Of a stretch of 49,648 bases of DNA, positions 40,395 through 49,291 are shown piece after piece. Numbering within the stretch: the first letter of the stretch is position 1; the number at the start of each line of letters is the position of its first letter. The DNA is from JARICQ01 sp964428475. Lineage in GTDB: Bacteria > Bacillota > Clostridia > Tissierellales > Tissierellaceae. The notes beneath the pieces are model-generated. The model was not told the origin of the DNA. It saw only the letters and a list, made by a program, of their open reading frames with translations, and did no database searches. The DNA lies in the NCBI GenBank assembly GCA_964428475.1, contig CAYRYO010000010.1, positions 1 through 49,648 on the forward strand, written 5' to 3'. Both the position numbers and the translations under genes were made by a program.

Positions 40395-40739
40395 ATGCAA
40401 AAGAAAAAAACAAAGAAAAGATTAAGGAAAAAAATAAAATTAATCCATATACTTTTACCGTCATTATTTATATACGTCGCTATTATATATTACAATCAAA
40501 ATAAGATGTTGGAAGAATTGCAATTTAAAAAGGAACAAAATATATCAGAAGTTAATCAATTGAATGATGAGATAGAAGACTTAACAGATCAAATAGAGAA
40601 CAGCAATTCATTAGAGTTCATTGAAAGAATAGCTAGAGAAGATCTTGGAATGGTAAAGCCAAGAGAAATAATATATATAGATAAAAATAAAAAAAATGGA
40701 TCTATTTTCGAAAGGGAGATTAAAGACATAAACGATTGA
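40395..40739 (+). CDS. divIC: DivIC/FtsB-like septum formation initiator
   Basis: The 114 residues show a basic N-terminus, one membrane segment (about 17-35) and a coiled coil (about 37-75) ending in FIERIAREDLGMVKPREIIY, the DivIC/FtsB signature. The protein joins FtsL and DivIB in the divisome. It lies between yabQ and yabR exactly as in Bacillus. AAAGGGAGAG precedes the ATG. Confidence 0.92.
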   Translation: MQKKKTKKRLRKKIKLIHILLPSLFIYVAIIYYNQNKMLEELQFKKEQNISEVNQLNDEIEDLTDQIENSNSLEFIERIAREDLGMVKPREIIYIDKNKKNGSIFEREIKDIND

Positions 40740-40804
40740 CAATAGAGTATTTCTAATATATACTTGTTTTAGAATAATAATATTTAAGGAGGAGTCATTA
40801 ATCT

Positions 40805-41221
40805 ATGACGGTATCAGTAGGGGCAATAGTTGAGGGCACAGTTACAGGTATCACCAATTTTGGTGCATTTGTTCAACTGCCAGAAGGTAAAAGTGGACTT
40901 GTTCATATTTCGGAAATTTCACATGATTATGTGGAAAAAGTAGCAGATTACTTAAAAAAAGGTGAGAAGATAAAGGTAAAGGTTTTATCTATTTCAAAAG
41001 ACAATAAAATAAGTCTTTCTATTAGGCAAGCTAAACCAAAGAGCACACAACCGGTAGAAATAGAGTGGAATAAACCTGATAACACACAAAAAGGATTGTC
41101 TTTTGAAGATAAGATGAATAAATTCTTAAAAGATAGCAACGAAAGACACGATCAATTAAAATCAAGAGACAACAAAAAGAGCAGTGGAATTAAACCACGT
41201 AAAGTAGGAACTGCAGAGTGA
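40805..41221 (+). CDS. yabR: S1 RNA-binding domain protein, YabR
   Basis: The 138 residues start with one S1 domain (GAIVEGTVTGITNFGAFVQLPEGKSGLVHISEIS..., to about 75) followed by a charged, probably disordered tail. YabR-type S1 proteins bind RNA or ribosomes; the precise role is unclear. AAGGAGGAG lies ten bases before the ATG. Confidence 0.9.
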   Translation: MTVSVGAIVEGTVTGITNFGAFVQLPEGKSGLVHISEISHDYVEKVADYLKKGEKIKVKVLSISKDNKISLSIRQAKPKSTQPVEIEWNKPDNTQKGLSFEDKMNKFLKDSNERHDQLKSRDNKKSSGIKPRKVGTAE

Positions 41222-41222
41222 T

Positions 41223-41247
41223 AAAACCGGAGATATCCGGTTTTTTT
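41223..41247 (+). terminator. Rho-independent terminator after yabR
   Basis: AAAACCGGA (41223-41231), loop GATA, TCCGGTTTT, then more T. Confidence 0.9.
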
Positions 41248-41374
41248 ATTTTTGTAAAAAACTTTATAGTATTTATATTAGACAATATAATACATTTAAC
41301 ATAGGAAGATTAACTTAGGTGTAAGGTGCAGTGAAATCAATTCTCAAGAGGTTAATGTATTTAATTTAAGGTGT

Positions 41375-41420
41375 CTATAACATTAGCTTAAACTTATTTT
41401 AAGATTAACTAATGTTATAG
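41375..41420. repeat. 12-bp inverted repeat in the spoIIE upstream region
   Basis: CTATAACATTAG (41375-41386) and CTAATGTTATAG (41409-41420) are exact inverses around a loop that contains its own CTTAAA/TTTAAG pair. No T-run follows, so it is not a terminator. The 313-base space 41222-41534 otherwise contains the yabR terminator and a TGACAAA (41472-41478), the reverse of a Spo0A-box core (TTTGTCA), 57 bases before spoIIE. No tRNA is present. Confidence 0.5.
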
Positions 41421-41534
41421 GAAGATAGCTTGTTTTATGTCCTAAATCTCTAGTATTTAAAGCACTAAAAGTGACAAATTATTTCTCATTCCTTTGTTAT
41501 TATGAAAATGAAAATATAACGGGGGAGTGATAAT

Positions 41535-43853
41535 ATGATGAACATGGAGGCTTTAAAAAAGAAGAGAATTTGGGAAAGCTTTAATGAGGATCTAAATAAA
41601 GAAAGCCTTATTATCTTTATTGTAGGGTTGTTACTATCGAGGGCAAATATAATGAATGGGCTGACGCCTTTTGGATTTTCTTATTTAGCAGCTTATATGA
41701 TTATAAAGGGAAGGAGCCCAAATGTGTTTTTATCTGTAGCCATGGGTACGATTTTCTTTCATGGTTTTAGTCAAACTTCATATATATTTGCTTATATATT
41801 AGTATATGTAGTTTTTATACTTAGTGATATAAAGGAGAGTTCACTTATTAAGGCAGTAATTATTTCATCGCTTGTATTTATTGCTTCTAGAATTTTAGCT
41901 TTGATGCTCACAAGTGAGAGTTTCTTTGTATATGATTTATTCTTAGTTTTATTTGAAGGCATAATAGTTTTAGCAATGACTTATGTTTTTTCATTTAGTC
42001 CACCACTAGTAAGTGTTAAAAACCTGGATACAAACAGTGAAAAGAGACTTTGTTCATTTATAATGTTAGCTCTTATTATAGCTGGAATAAACAATATTCA
42101 GGTATTTGATATAGATGTAAAGAATGTATTTAGTATAATTACTATATTGTATTTGGGCTATGTAAAGGGAGCCTTCTTTGGAGGTAATATAGGAATCATA
42201 CTTGGCATGATATCATATCTTGGACAAGCTACTATGCCTTTTACTATAGCTATATTCTCTGTAGCGGGAATCTTAAGTGGCGCATTTAGGGATTTAGGAA
42301 AGACTGGTTCGATTCTGGGATTTATACTTGGAAGTGGAATTGTAAGTTTTTATATAAGTGGGCTTGGATCTTCATTGTTTCAATATGGTGAAATAGGAAT
42401 TGCTGTTGTGCTTTTTATTCTTATACCAAAGAATTTTGATGAATTGGTTTCAAATGCTTTAAAGGTAGATTTTGCAATAAAAAAAGAGTATGCAGATAGA
42501 AAACACGAACTTGTATTAAAGAAGCTTCAAAGGATGTCAGATATGTTTAGTGGTTTGGCCAGTGTTTTTAAACAAGCTTCTGAAGAAGTGGATATAAATT
42601 CTTCTATAGAAGTGTATTCTCTGGTTGACGGGGTGGCAAATAAGGTATGTAAAAATTGCAGTAAATATGATCAGTGTTGGAAAGAAAATTATTACAGTAG
42701 ATACAATAGTTTTTTTAAACTGGTAAGTATATCAGAAATGAAAAACTATGATGAGGATTCTATGAGAATGAAAATTGAAGAGTTTTGTATTAAACCTAGG
42801 GATATAATAGAGACGACAAATCATGCAATAGAGAAGATGAAGTTAAATCAAAGTTGGAAAAACAAATTAAATGAGAATAGAATTCTATTGTCAGAACAAC
42901 TTAAGGGATTTGGAAGTACTATAGATAAGATGATAGCAAATGTCTATGAAGATCCTGTGTTTGATGAAGAATTGGAAAATATATTGTACAAAGAATTAAA
43001 AAATGCCAGGGTGGATGTAGATAGCATCGATGTAGTGCAAGTAGACGAGGAAGATTTGGAGATATTTATAAATTTAAATACTCCTTGTGAATCTCGAAAT
43101 AAATTAAGGAAGATTATTTCTCTTGAACTTGGATTTCCGGTGACTATAGCTAATAGCTTTATAGATTGTGAATATAGATTTAAGCTTATTAGGAAAAATA
43201 GGTTTAATGCGGTTACAAATAGTGCAACATCTTCAAACACAGAAGACAAAGTCTCAGGTGACAGTTTTACTTTTGGAGATGTGGCAAATATTCACTATAA
43301 TGCATTAGCAGATGGTATGGGAATAGGTAGAAAAGCTAAGGAGGAAAGCTCAGTGGCTATTTCATTACTGGAAATGCTAATGGAAGCTGATATGGATAAG
43401 GAACTTATAATCAACACTATAAATAGTGTTTTGAGAACAAAATCAAATGGAGAAATGTTTACAACTCTTGATTTTGGATTTATAGACTTATATTCGGGTA
43501 AATTTCAAGCTATAAAAGCAGGCGCTCCTCTTACATTAATTAAAAAGAAGGATAGAATAGATGTAATAAATTCAGGGACCTTGCCTGTTGGAATATTAAA
43601 AGATATAGAAGTCAATATATATGAAGATTATGTAGAGGATGGAGATATAGTAATAATGATATCAGATGGTATAATAGAAGCTAATAAAGATATAATGATC
43701 TGTGAAGATTGGCTTAAGAATGTAATCATGAGTATTGACAGCATAAATCCAGCGATAATAGCAAGAGAGATATTAAAAAGTGCAAAGTCAATATGCAGTG
43801 GGGATAGAGACGATATGACAGTGCTTGTTACGAAGATTTGGAAAAATGTATAG
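41535..43853 (+). CDS. spoIIE: Stage II sporulation protein E, membrane serine phosphatase
   Basis: SpoIIE dephosphorylates SpoIIAA to free sigma-F in the forespore and also interacts with FtsZ. The 772 residues have about ten N-terminal membrane segments (about 25-310), a regulatory middle region with a Cys cluster (CKNCSKYDQCW, about 373), and a PP2C domain from about 573 (GDSFTFGDV, ALADGMGIGRKA, MISDGIIEA, GDRDDMTVLV). The length is close to the family norm. GGGGGAGTG precedes ATG 41535; a second ATG follows directly. Confidence 0.96.
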   Translation: MMNMEALKKKRIWESFNEDLNKESLIIFIVGLLLSRANIMNGLTPFGFSYLAAYMIIKGRSPNVFLSVAMGTIFFHGFSQTSYIFAYILVYVVFILSDIKESSLIKAVIISSLVFIASRILALMLTSESFFVYDLFLVLFEGIIVLAMTYVFSFSPPLVSVKNLDTNSEKRLCSFIMLALIIAGINNIQVFDIDVKNVFSIITILYLGYVKGAFFGGNIGIILGMISYLGQATMPFTIAIFSVAGILSGAFRDLGKTGSILGFILGSGIVSFYISGLGSSLFQYGEIGIAVVLFILIPKNFDELVSNALKVDFAIKKEYADRKHELVLKKLQRMSDMFSGLASVFKQASEEVDINSSIEVYSLVDGVANKVCKNCSKYDQCWKENYYSRYNSFFKLVSISEMKNYDEDSMRMKIEEFCIKPRDIIETTNHAIEKMKLNQSWKNKLNENRILLSEQLKGFGSTIDKMIANVYEDPVFDEELENILYKELKNARVDVDSIDVVQVDEEDLEIFINLNTPCESRNKLRKIISLELGFPVTIANSFIDCEYRFKLIRKNRFNAVTNSATSSNTEDKVSGDSFTFGDVANIHYNALADGMGIGRKAKEESSVAISLLEMLMEADMDKELIINTINSVLRTKSNGEMFTTLDFGFIDLYSGKFQAIKAGAPLTLIKKKDRIDVINSGTLPVGILKDIEVNIYEDYVEDGDIVIMISDGIIEANKDIMICEDWLKNVIMSIDSINPAIIAREILKSAKSICSGDRDDMTVLVTKIWKNV

Positions 43854-43905
43854 TAATCACGCTATATGTTTTTCCATTCTAAGAATTAAAAAACATCCTA
43901 AGTTA

Positions 43906-43934
43906 TTGACAATAAAGAGCAATAAATGTATAGT
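43906..43934 (+). promoter_or_regulatory. Sigma-A promoter of tilS-hpt-ftsH
   Basis: TTGACA (43906-43911), 17 bases, TATAGT (43929-43934), 32 bases before the tilS ATG. Confidence 0.8.
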
Positions 43935-43966
43935 TCATATTAGAGTGCTTATTAGAGGTGGTATAT

Positions 43967-45364
43967 ATGAGAGAAAGAGTATTATCTGGAATAAAGAAAT
44001 ATAAGTTAATAGAAAAGGATGATAATATAGTTGTAGGAGTTTCAGGTGGTCCGGATTCTATGGCTTTACTGTATGTGCTTCTTGAATTTAAAAAGGAGCT
44101 TGACTTTAATATATATATTGCTCATGTAAATCATGGAGTAAGGGGAAAAGATGCCCTAAATGATCAAACCTTTGTAAAAAATCAAGCGGAAAAACTTGCT
44201 TTACCTTATTATACAAAAGATGTAGATATGATTGGATACGGTAAAGAAAAGGGAATAACTTCAGAAGAAGCAGGTAGAGAACTGAGATATGGATTTTTTA
44301 GGGAGATAATTAAAAGCATTGGTAGTGGGAAGATTGCTGTAGCCCATAATAAAAATGATCAAGCGGAAACACTGATTATGAGGTTTATGAGAGGAACTGG
44401 CATAGATGGACTAAAAGGCATGGAGTTTATAGCAGGAGACATCATAAGGCCTATTCTTGGAATAAATAGAGAAGATATAGAAAAATATATAGATGACAAC
44501 AATATAGAAACGGTATCTGATATGACAAATTTTCAGCCTATATATAATAGGAACAAAGTAAGGCTTGAAATGATACCATATATAGAAAAACACTTTAACT
44601 TAAATATCATAGATACTATGTGGAGGACTTCAGAAATTGCATCAGTTGACAGTGATTTTTTAAGTGAATATACAGAGAGCAGTTATAAAGAAATAGTTAA
44701 ATCAGAGGAAAGCTATAGAGTGGTATTAGATGGGGAGCGATTTTTAAAACTTCATCTTAGTATACAGCAAAGGGTGATGAGAAATACTATACTTAAAGTG
44801 TGTGGGTCTCTTCAGGGAATTACAGAAGCTCAAGTTTCAAATGCTGTGGATTTAGTAGAGAGGGCTCAAACTGGAAAAGAAATTCATCTTTCAAATAATA
44901 TTGCAGTAAGCATAAATTACAATGAAGTGATAGTACAAATTAGAAGTGATGGAAAAGATGATGATTATCTTTATCAAATTTCTTATCCTGGGCTTGTAAA
45001 TTTAGAAGATATAGGATATTATTTTAATATTGTGATACTTTCTATGGAGGATTACTTGGGTGAGAAAAGGGATAATTACACTAGATATTTTGATTTAGAT
45101 AAAATAAAGGGAAAGTTAACAGTTAGAAATAGAAAAGAAGGAGATAGATTTACTCCATTTGGAATGAGTGGAAGCAAGAAATTAAAAGACTATTTTATTG
45201 ATGAAAAGATTTCAAAAGAATTAAGGGATAAAATTCCTTTAATTGTGGATAGTGAATCTATTTTGTGGGTAATAGGCTATAGAACAGATGAAAGATATAG
45301 GATTACTGATAAAAGCAAAAGTGTTTTGAAGATATCTTATAGACAGAGTAAAATACATAATTAA
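43967..45364 (+). CDS. tilS: tRNA(Ile)-lysidine synthetase
   Basis: TilS puts lysine on C34 of the CAU-anticodon tRNA-Ile so that it reads AUA, a very common codon in this AT-rich genome. The 465 residues hold the PP-loop VGVSGGPDSMALLYVL (about 22-37), AHVNHGVRGKDA and HNKNDQAETLIMRFMRGTGI, then two C-terminal tRNA-binding domains, the last with RNRKEGDRFTPFGMSGSKKLKDYF. ATG 43967 is spaced from AGAGGTGG; GTG 43958 is inside that site. Confidence 0.95.
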   Translation: MRERVLSGIKKYKLIEKDDNIVVGVSGGPDSMALLYVLLEFKKELDFNIYIAHVNHGVRGKDALNDQTFVKNQAEKLALPYYTKDVDMIGYGKEKGITSEEAGRELRYGFFREIIKSIGSGKIAVAHNKNDQAETLIMRFMRGTGIDGLKGMEFIAGDIIRPILGINREDIEKYIDDNNIETVSDMTNFQPIYNRNKVRLEMIPYIEKHFNLNIIDTMWRTSEIASVDSDFLSEYTESSYKEIVKSEESYRVVLDGERFLKLHLSIQQRVMRNTILKVCGSLQGITEAQVSNAVDLVERAQTGKEIHLSNNIAVSINYNEVIVQIRSDGKDDDYLYQISYPGLVNLEDIGYYFNIVILSMEDYLGEKRDNYTRYFDLDKIKGKLTVRNRKEGDRFTPFGMSGSKKLKDYFIDEKISKELRDKIPLIVDSESILWVIGYRTDERYRITDKSKSVLKISYRQSKIHN

Positions 45365-45374
45365 GGAGGAAAAT

Positions 45375-45911
45375 ATGGAAAATTTAATTAAAAAGGTGTT
45401 AGTTAGTGAAGAGGATATAGTTGATAAGGTAGCAGAACTAGGCAAGCAAATTACGGAGGATTACAAGGATAAGGATTTGTTATTAGTAGGTATTTTAAAA
45501 GGTGCTGTTATATTTATGGCAGATTTAGCCAGAAGTATAGAAGTGCCTGTCAAGTTTGATTTTATGGCAGTTTCAAGTTATGGAAGATCCTCAGTTTCTA
45601 CTGGTGAAGTTAGAATAATCAAGGATTTAGACTTTAGTGTAGAAAATAAAGATATATTGATTGTAGAGGATATTATAGATACAGGCTATACTCTATCTTA
45701 TTTAATAGACAATCTAAAGAAAAGAGGAGCACTTTCTGTAAAGGTATGCACGCTTTTGGATAAGCCTGAGAGAAGAAAGGCGGATGTATATGTTGACTAT
45801 TTGGGATTTGCAATTCCAGATGAATTTGTAGTGGGATATGGACTAGATTACGATGAGATAGGTAGAAACTTGCCATATGTAGCTGCTTTAAAAGAAGAAG
45901 TTTATAGTTAA
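45375..45911 (+). CDS. hpt: Hypoxanthine phosphoribosyltransferase
   Basis: Hpt salvages hypoxanthine and guanine with PRPP. The 178 residues carry LLLVGILKGAVIFMADL (about 36-52), the SSYGRSS flexible loop (about 73) and the PRPP site ILIVEDIIDTGYTLSYL (about 96-112). TAAGGAGGA precedes the ATG, 10 bases after tilS. The tilS-hpt-ftsH order is conserved in Firmicutes. Confidence 0.95.
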   Translation: MENLIKKVLVSEEDIVDKVAELGKQITEDYKDKDLLLVGILKGAVIFMADLARSIEVPVKFDFMAVSSYGRSSVSTGEVRIIKDLDFSVENKDILIVEDIIDTGYTLSYLIDNLKKRGALSVKVCTLLDKPERRKADVYVDYLGFAIPDEFVVGYGLDYDEIGRNLPYVAALKEEVYS

Positions 45912-45983
45912 TTGAGTAGTTGTAAAAGAGTGTCAATAATGATATAATTAGATATTATTGATAAAAGGGAGGGAAAATTTCTA

Positions 45984-47804
45984 TTGAAAAGATTTTTTAA
46001 GGGCATTAGTGTTTACTTGCTGATTGTAGTTGTAATTATGTTCTTGCTTTCTACATTTGGAAAAGATGTTCAGGATATAAAACCAATGGATGCAACTGAC
46101 TTGGTAGTAAACTTACAAAAAAATAAAGTCGAAAGCCTAAATATGAATGGAGTAAATGGCAAGGAGATACAAGGGAAGTTACTAGATGGTACCCAGTTTA
46201 GTGCGGTACTACCTGAAGAAATGAGAGGGACCTTCTACGATTCTTATTTAAAAGATTTAGTAGAAAGTGAATCAATCAGATATAGTTCAGAATTACCACA
46301 GGCAACTCCTTGGTTTATAAGTGCACTACCAACTATACTTATGTTACTTGTATTTGGAGTATTTTGGTTTGTATTTATGCAACAGTCCCAAGGTGGAGGA
46401 AGCAAAGTGATGAGCTTTGGCAAATCTAAAGCAAAAATTCACAAAGAAGAAGATGGCAATTTGATTACATTTGATGATGTTGCTGGACTAGAAGAGGAAA
46501 AGGAAGAATTAGAAGAGATAGTTGATTTTCTAAAGACGCCAAAAAAATATATAGATATTGGAGCAAGAATACCGACAGGTGTTCTTATGGTAGGGCCTCC
46601 TGGGACAGGTAAAACTTATCTTAGCAAGGCTGTAGCAGGTCAGGCTAAAGTTCCATTCTTTACTATATCGGGTTCAGATTTTGTAGAGATGTTTGTTGGG
46701 GTTGGAGCTAGCCGTGTAAGAGATTTATTTGAACAAGCTAAGAAAAATGCGCCATGTATAGTATTTATTGATGAGATAGATGCTGTGGGTAGAAGAAGAG
46801 GTGCAGGTATGGGTGGCGGACATGATGAGAGAGAACAAACTCTAAATCAGCTATTGGTTGAGATGGATGGATTTGCTAAGAATGAGGGTATCATAGTCAT
46901 GGCAGCTACAAATAGGGCAGATATACTAGATCCCGCATTGCTTCGCCCAGGTAGATTTGATAGAACTATATATGTTGGGCTTCCAGATATAAGAGGTAGA
47001 GAAGCAATATTAGAAGTTCATACAAAGAACAAACCATTAGATAAAGAGGTTGAACTAAAGGTAGTTGCGAAGAGAACAGCTGGATTTACTCCTGCTGATC
47101 TTGAAAACTTGGTAAATGAAGCTGCTATACTTACGGCCAGATTTAATTTAAAGTCTATACCTATGCATTTAATTGAAGAAGCTTCTATAAAAGTGCAGGC
47201 AGGACCAGAGAAAAAATCTAAAGTTGTAAGTGAAAATGAAAGAAAACTTACAGCATATCACGAGGCAGGTCATGCAGTTGTATCAAGGCTTACTCCTGAT
47301 ACAGATCCAGTTCATATGGTAACTATTATTCCAAGGGGAATGGCTGGAGGTTTTACAGCATATATTCCAGAAGAAGATAGATCTTATATGACTAAAAAGC
47401 AAATGGAAAGCAGGCTTATATCTTTATTAGGTGGTAGAGTAGCAGAAGCCTTGGTATTAGAAGATATAAGTACAGGTGCGCAAAATGATATAGAAAGAGC
47501 TACAAAGATTGCAAGATCTATGGTTACCCACTATGGTATGAGTGATAAACTCGGACCTATGACTTATGGTACTGATGATGAACAAGTATTTATGGGCAAG
47601 GATTTTGGTAGAACCAGAGACTATAGTGAAGATGTTGCATCTGCAATTGATGCTGAAATGAGAGGTTTGATAGATACTGCATACAATAAGGCAGAGCAAC
47701 TTTTAAAAGAAAATATCGATAAGCTTCATAGAGTAGGAGAAGCACTTCTTGAAAAAGAAACTATTGATGGAAAAGAATTTGAAAGATTATTTGTAGGAGC
47801 ATAA
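45984..47804 (+). CDS. ftsH: ATP-dependent zinc metalloprotease FtsH
   Basis: FtsH is a membrane-bound AAA protease that removes damaged and regulatory proteins. The 606 residues have two membrane segments (about 7-25 and 108-128), an AAA domain with Walker A GPPGTGKT (about 205), Walker B VFIDEID and the SRH ATNRADILDPALLRPGRFDR, and the zinc site HEAGH (about 426). The start is TTG 45984, with AAGGGAGGG upstream; no ATG fits. It ends in a strong terminator. Confidence 0.97.
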   Translation: MKRFFKGISVYLLIVVVIMFLLSTFGKDVQDIKPMDATDLVVNLQKNKVESLNMNGVNGKEIQGKLLDGTQFSAVLPEEMRGTFYDSYLKDLVESESIRYSSELPQATPWFISALPTILMLLVFGVFWFVFMQQSQGGGSKVMSFGKSKAKIHKEEDGNLITFDDVAGLEEEKEELEEIVDFLKTPKKYIDIGARIPTGVLMVGPPGTGKTYLSKAVAGQAKVPFFTISGSDFVEMFVGVGASRVRDLFEQAKKNAPCIVFIDEIDAVGRRRGAGMGGGHDEREQTLNQLLVEMDGFAKNEGIIVMAATNRADILDPALLRPGRFDRTIYVGLPDIRGREAILEVHTKNKPLDKEVELKVVAKRTAGFTPADLENLVNEAAILTARFNLKSIPMHLIEEASIKVQAGPEKKSKVVSENERKLTAYHEAGHAVVSRLTPDTDPVHMVTIIPRGMAGGFTAYIPEEDRSYMTKKQMESRLISLLGGRVAEALVLEDISTGAQNDIERATKIARSMVTHYGMSDKLGPMTYGTDDEQVFMGKDFGRTRDYSEDVASAIDAEMRGLIDTAYNKAEQLLKENIDKLHRVGEALLEKETIDGKEFERLFVGA

Positions 47805-47839
47805 AAAAACAGGTAGCCATTAGTGGTTATCTGTTTTTT
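47804..47839 (+). terminator. Rho-independent terminator after ftsH
   Basis: AAAAAACAGGTAGCCA pairs with TGGTTATCTGTTTTTT over a TTAG loop with one mismatched pair and wobble positions; a T6 run follows. The stretch 47840-47995 shows no other gene that I can support. Confidence 0.88.
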
Positions 47840-47995
47840 ACTATATTTAGCAATACTTAACAAATATAAGAGATAATAGGAGCATATAAAAGAAATATTA
47901 AAGAAATTATTAAATTATGACGATAAAAAAATAGATGTATTTAAAAATGAAAAGATGTTTTAAATAGAATGATTATCTTACAAGGAGGAATTTGA

Positions 47996-48931
47996 TTGGA
48001 AAGAATTGTCGTTGCATTAGGTGGAAATGCTCTGCAGGATGTTGATAGTGCACCTACTGCGGAAGCTCAACTTAAAATAGTAAAAGAAAGCAGCAAGTAT
48101 TTAGTAGATATTATAGAAAAAGGACATAGTTTAATTGTAACGCATGGAAATGGGCCACAAGTTGGAAGAATAGTGATACAAAATGAAATTGCCAGTGGAA
48201 TTACCCCTGCTATGCCATTTGACATTTGTGGGGCAATGAGTCAAGGAATGATTGGATATCATATTCAACAGGCTATGGGAGATGAATTGCGATTACGTAA
48301 TATTAAAAAATCCATAGCCACTATAATTACTCAGGTAGTTGTTGACAAAGAAGACCAGGCATTTAAAAACCCTACAAAGCCCATAGGGCCATTTTACTCC
48401 GAGGAAGAGTCAAAAGTACTTAGCAAAGACAAGGGCTATCATATGGTAGAAGATTCTGGAAGAGGGTATAGAAGGGTGGTGGCATCACCTGTACCAAAAA
48501 GAATAGTGGAGATTGAAACTGTTAAGACATTAATAGATAATGGTAATATTGTCATAACAGTAGGTGGTGGCGGGATTCCTGTTATTGAAGAAAACAAACA
48601 ATTAAAAGGTGTAGCTGCAGTTATTGACAAAGATTTAGCGTCAGAACAGCTTGCAGAAGATATAAATGCAGATATATTAGTTATTCTTACTGCAGTAGAG
48701 AGGGTATCAATAAACTTTGGTAAAGCTAATCAAAAGAACTTAGATAGGGTGTCGGTAAAAGAGATGAAACATTTTGCTAAAGAAGGTCATTTTGCTCCTG
48801 GAAGCATGCTACCAAAAGTATTAGCTGGAATAAAATTTGTAGAATCAAAATCAGGAAGAAAGACCATAATTACTTCGCTAGATAGGGTAAATGAATCTTT
48901 GAAAGCTTTAAGTGGAACTATAATAGAATAA
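47996..48931 (+). CDS. arcC: Carbamate kinase
   Basis: The enzyme makes ATP from carbamoyl phosphate and ADP in arginine, agmatine or purine breakdown. The 311 residues have VVALGGNALQ at the start, VTHGNGPQVGRI (about 46), RRVVASPVPKRIVE (about 158), VGGGGIPV (about 185) and AVIDKDLASEQLA (about 206), with SMLPKVLAGIKFVE near the end. The start is TTG 47996 behind AAGGAGGA. No ornithine carbamoyltransferase or deiminase is next to it, so the source of carbamoyl phosphate is not shown here. Confidence 0.94.
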   Translation: MERIVVALGGNALQDVDSAPTAEAQLKIVKESSKYLVDIIEKGHSLIVTHGNGPQVGRIVIQNEIASGITPAMPFDICGAMSQGMIGYHIQQAMGDELRLRNIKKSIATIITQVVVDKEDQAFKNPTKPIGPFYSEEESKVLSKDKGYHMVEDSGRGYRRVVASPVPKRIVEIETVKTLIDNGNIVITVGGGGIPVIEENKQLKGVAAVIDKDLASEQLAEDINADILVILTAVERVSINFGKANQKNLDRVSVKEMKHFAKEGHFAPGSMLPKVLAGIKFVESKSGRKTIITSLDRVNESLKALSGTIIE

Positions 48932-48938
48932 AAGGTAA

Positions 48939-48978
48939 TTAAAGCCATATAAATTATTTATAATCTATATGGCTTTAA
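48939..48978 (+). terminator. Candidate terminator after arcC
   Basis: TTAAAGCCATATA (48939-48951) pairs with TATATGGCTTTAA (48966-48978). The T-tract downstream is poor, so termination may be partial. Confidence 0.55.
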
Positions 48979-49067
48979 CATTATAAATTATAGATATCTG
49001 AATTTTGTCTAGAGTATTAGCCATAATACCTTGTTTATTTTATTATGATTGAATGTTCTAAATATAC

Positions 49068-49096
49068 TTGACATTATATAATTATTGATATATAAT
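49068..49096 (+). promoter_or_regulatory. Consensus sigma-A promoter of the symporter leader
   Basis: Perfect TTGACA (49068-49073), 17 bases, perfect TATAAT (49091-49096). A start near 49103 gives a leader of about 189 bases before the ATG at 49292. Confidence 0.9.
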
Positions 49097-49102
49097 AAAT
49101 AA

Positions 49103-49230
49103 AAGTAAAATTATCTAAACAATCTAAAAACAAATACTGCTTTTTTTGTGGCAATGAGGTAGCCCTGATTTGCAAAACGAATAAAACCCAGTATTAATGG
49201 CTTAATTAGGCCATTAATACTGGGTTTTTT
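49103..49230 (+). promoter_or_regulatory. Candidate cis-regulatory leader RNA with terminator/antiterminator switch
   Basis: A 19-bp perfect terminator stem (49183-49201 with 49210-49228) plus a T6 run stops transcription before the symporter gene. An upstream AATACTG (49133-49139) can pair with CAGTATT (49189-49195), the left half of that terminator, so the two folds exclude each other. Between them lies a region with a GCAA (49151-49154) / TTGC (49170-49173) hairpin and an A-rich tail. I cannot match it to a riboswitch class I know. Confidence 0.6.
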
Positions 49231-49291
49231 GATTTAAAAGAAAGGAGGTAAGAAGAAACAAGGTGGTTATTAAAATAAAAGGAGGGTCATA

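Noticed and set aside
41248..41534. tRNA genes between yabR and spoIIE, as in some Firmicutes
   Set aside because: No acceptor-stem pairing, T-loop (GGTTCRA) or anticodon arm could be found on either strand.
47886..47961. Short stop-free peptide after ftsH, starting at an ATA behind AGGAG
   Set aside because: No accepted start codon, about 25 residues, very AT-rich and Lys/Ile-rich; a stop-free run of this length is not unusual here.
49103..49230. Known riboswitch classes (fluoride, preQ1, glycine, purine, guanidine) for the symporter leader
   Set aside because: Short resemblances (GGCAATGAGGTAGCC; A-rich tail) do not extend to the conserved cores that I can recall, so I left the class open.
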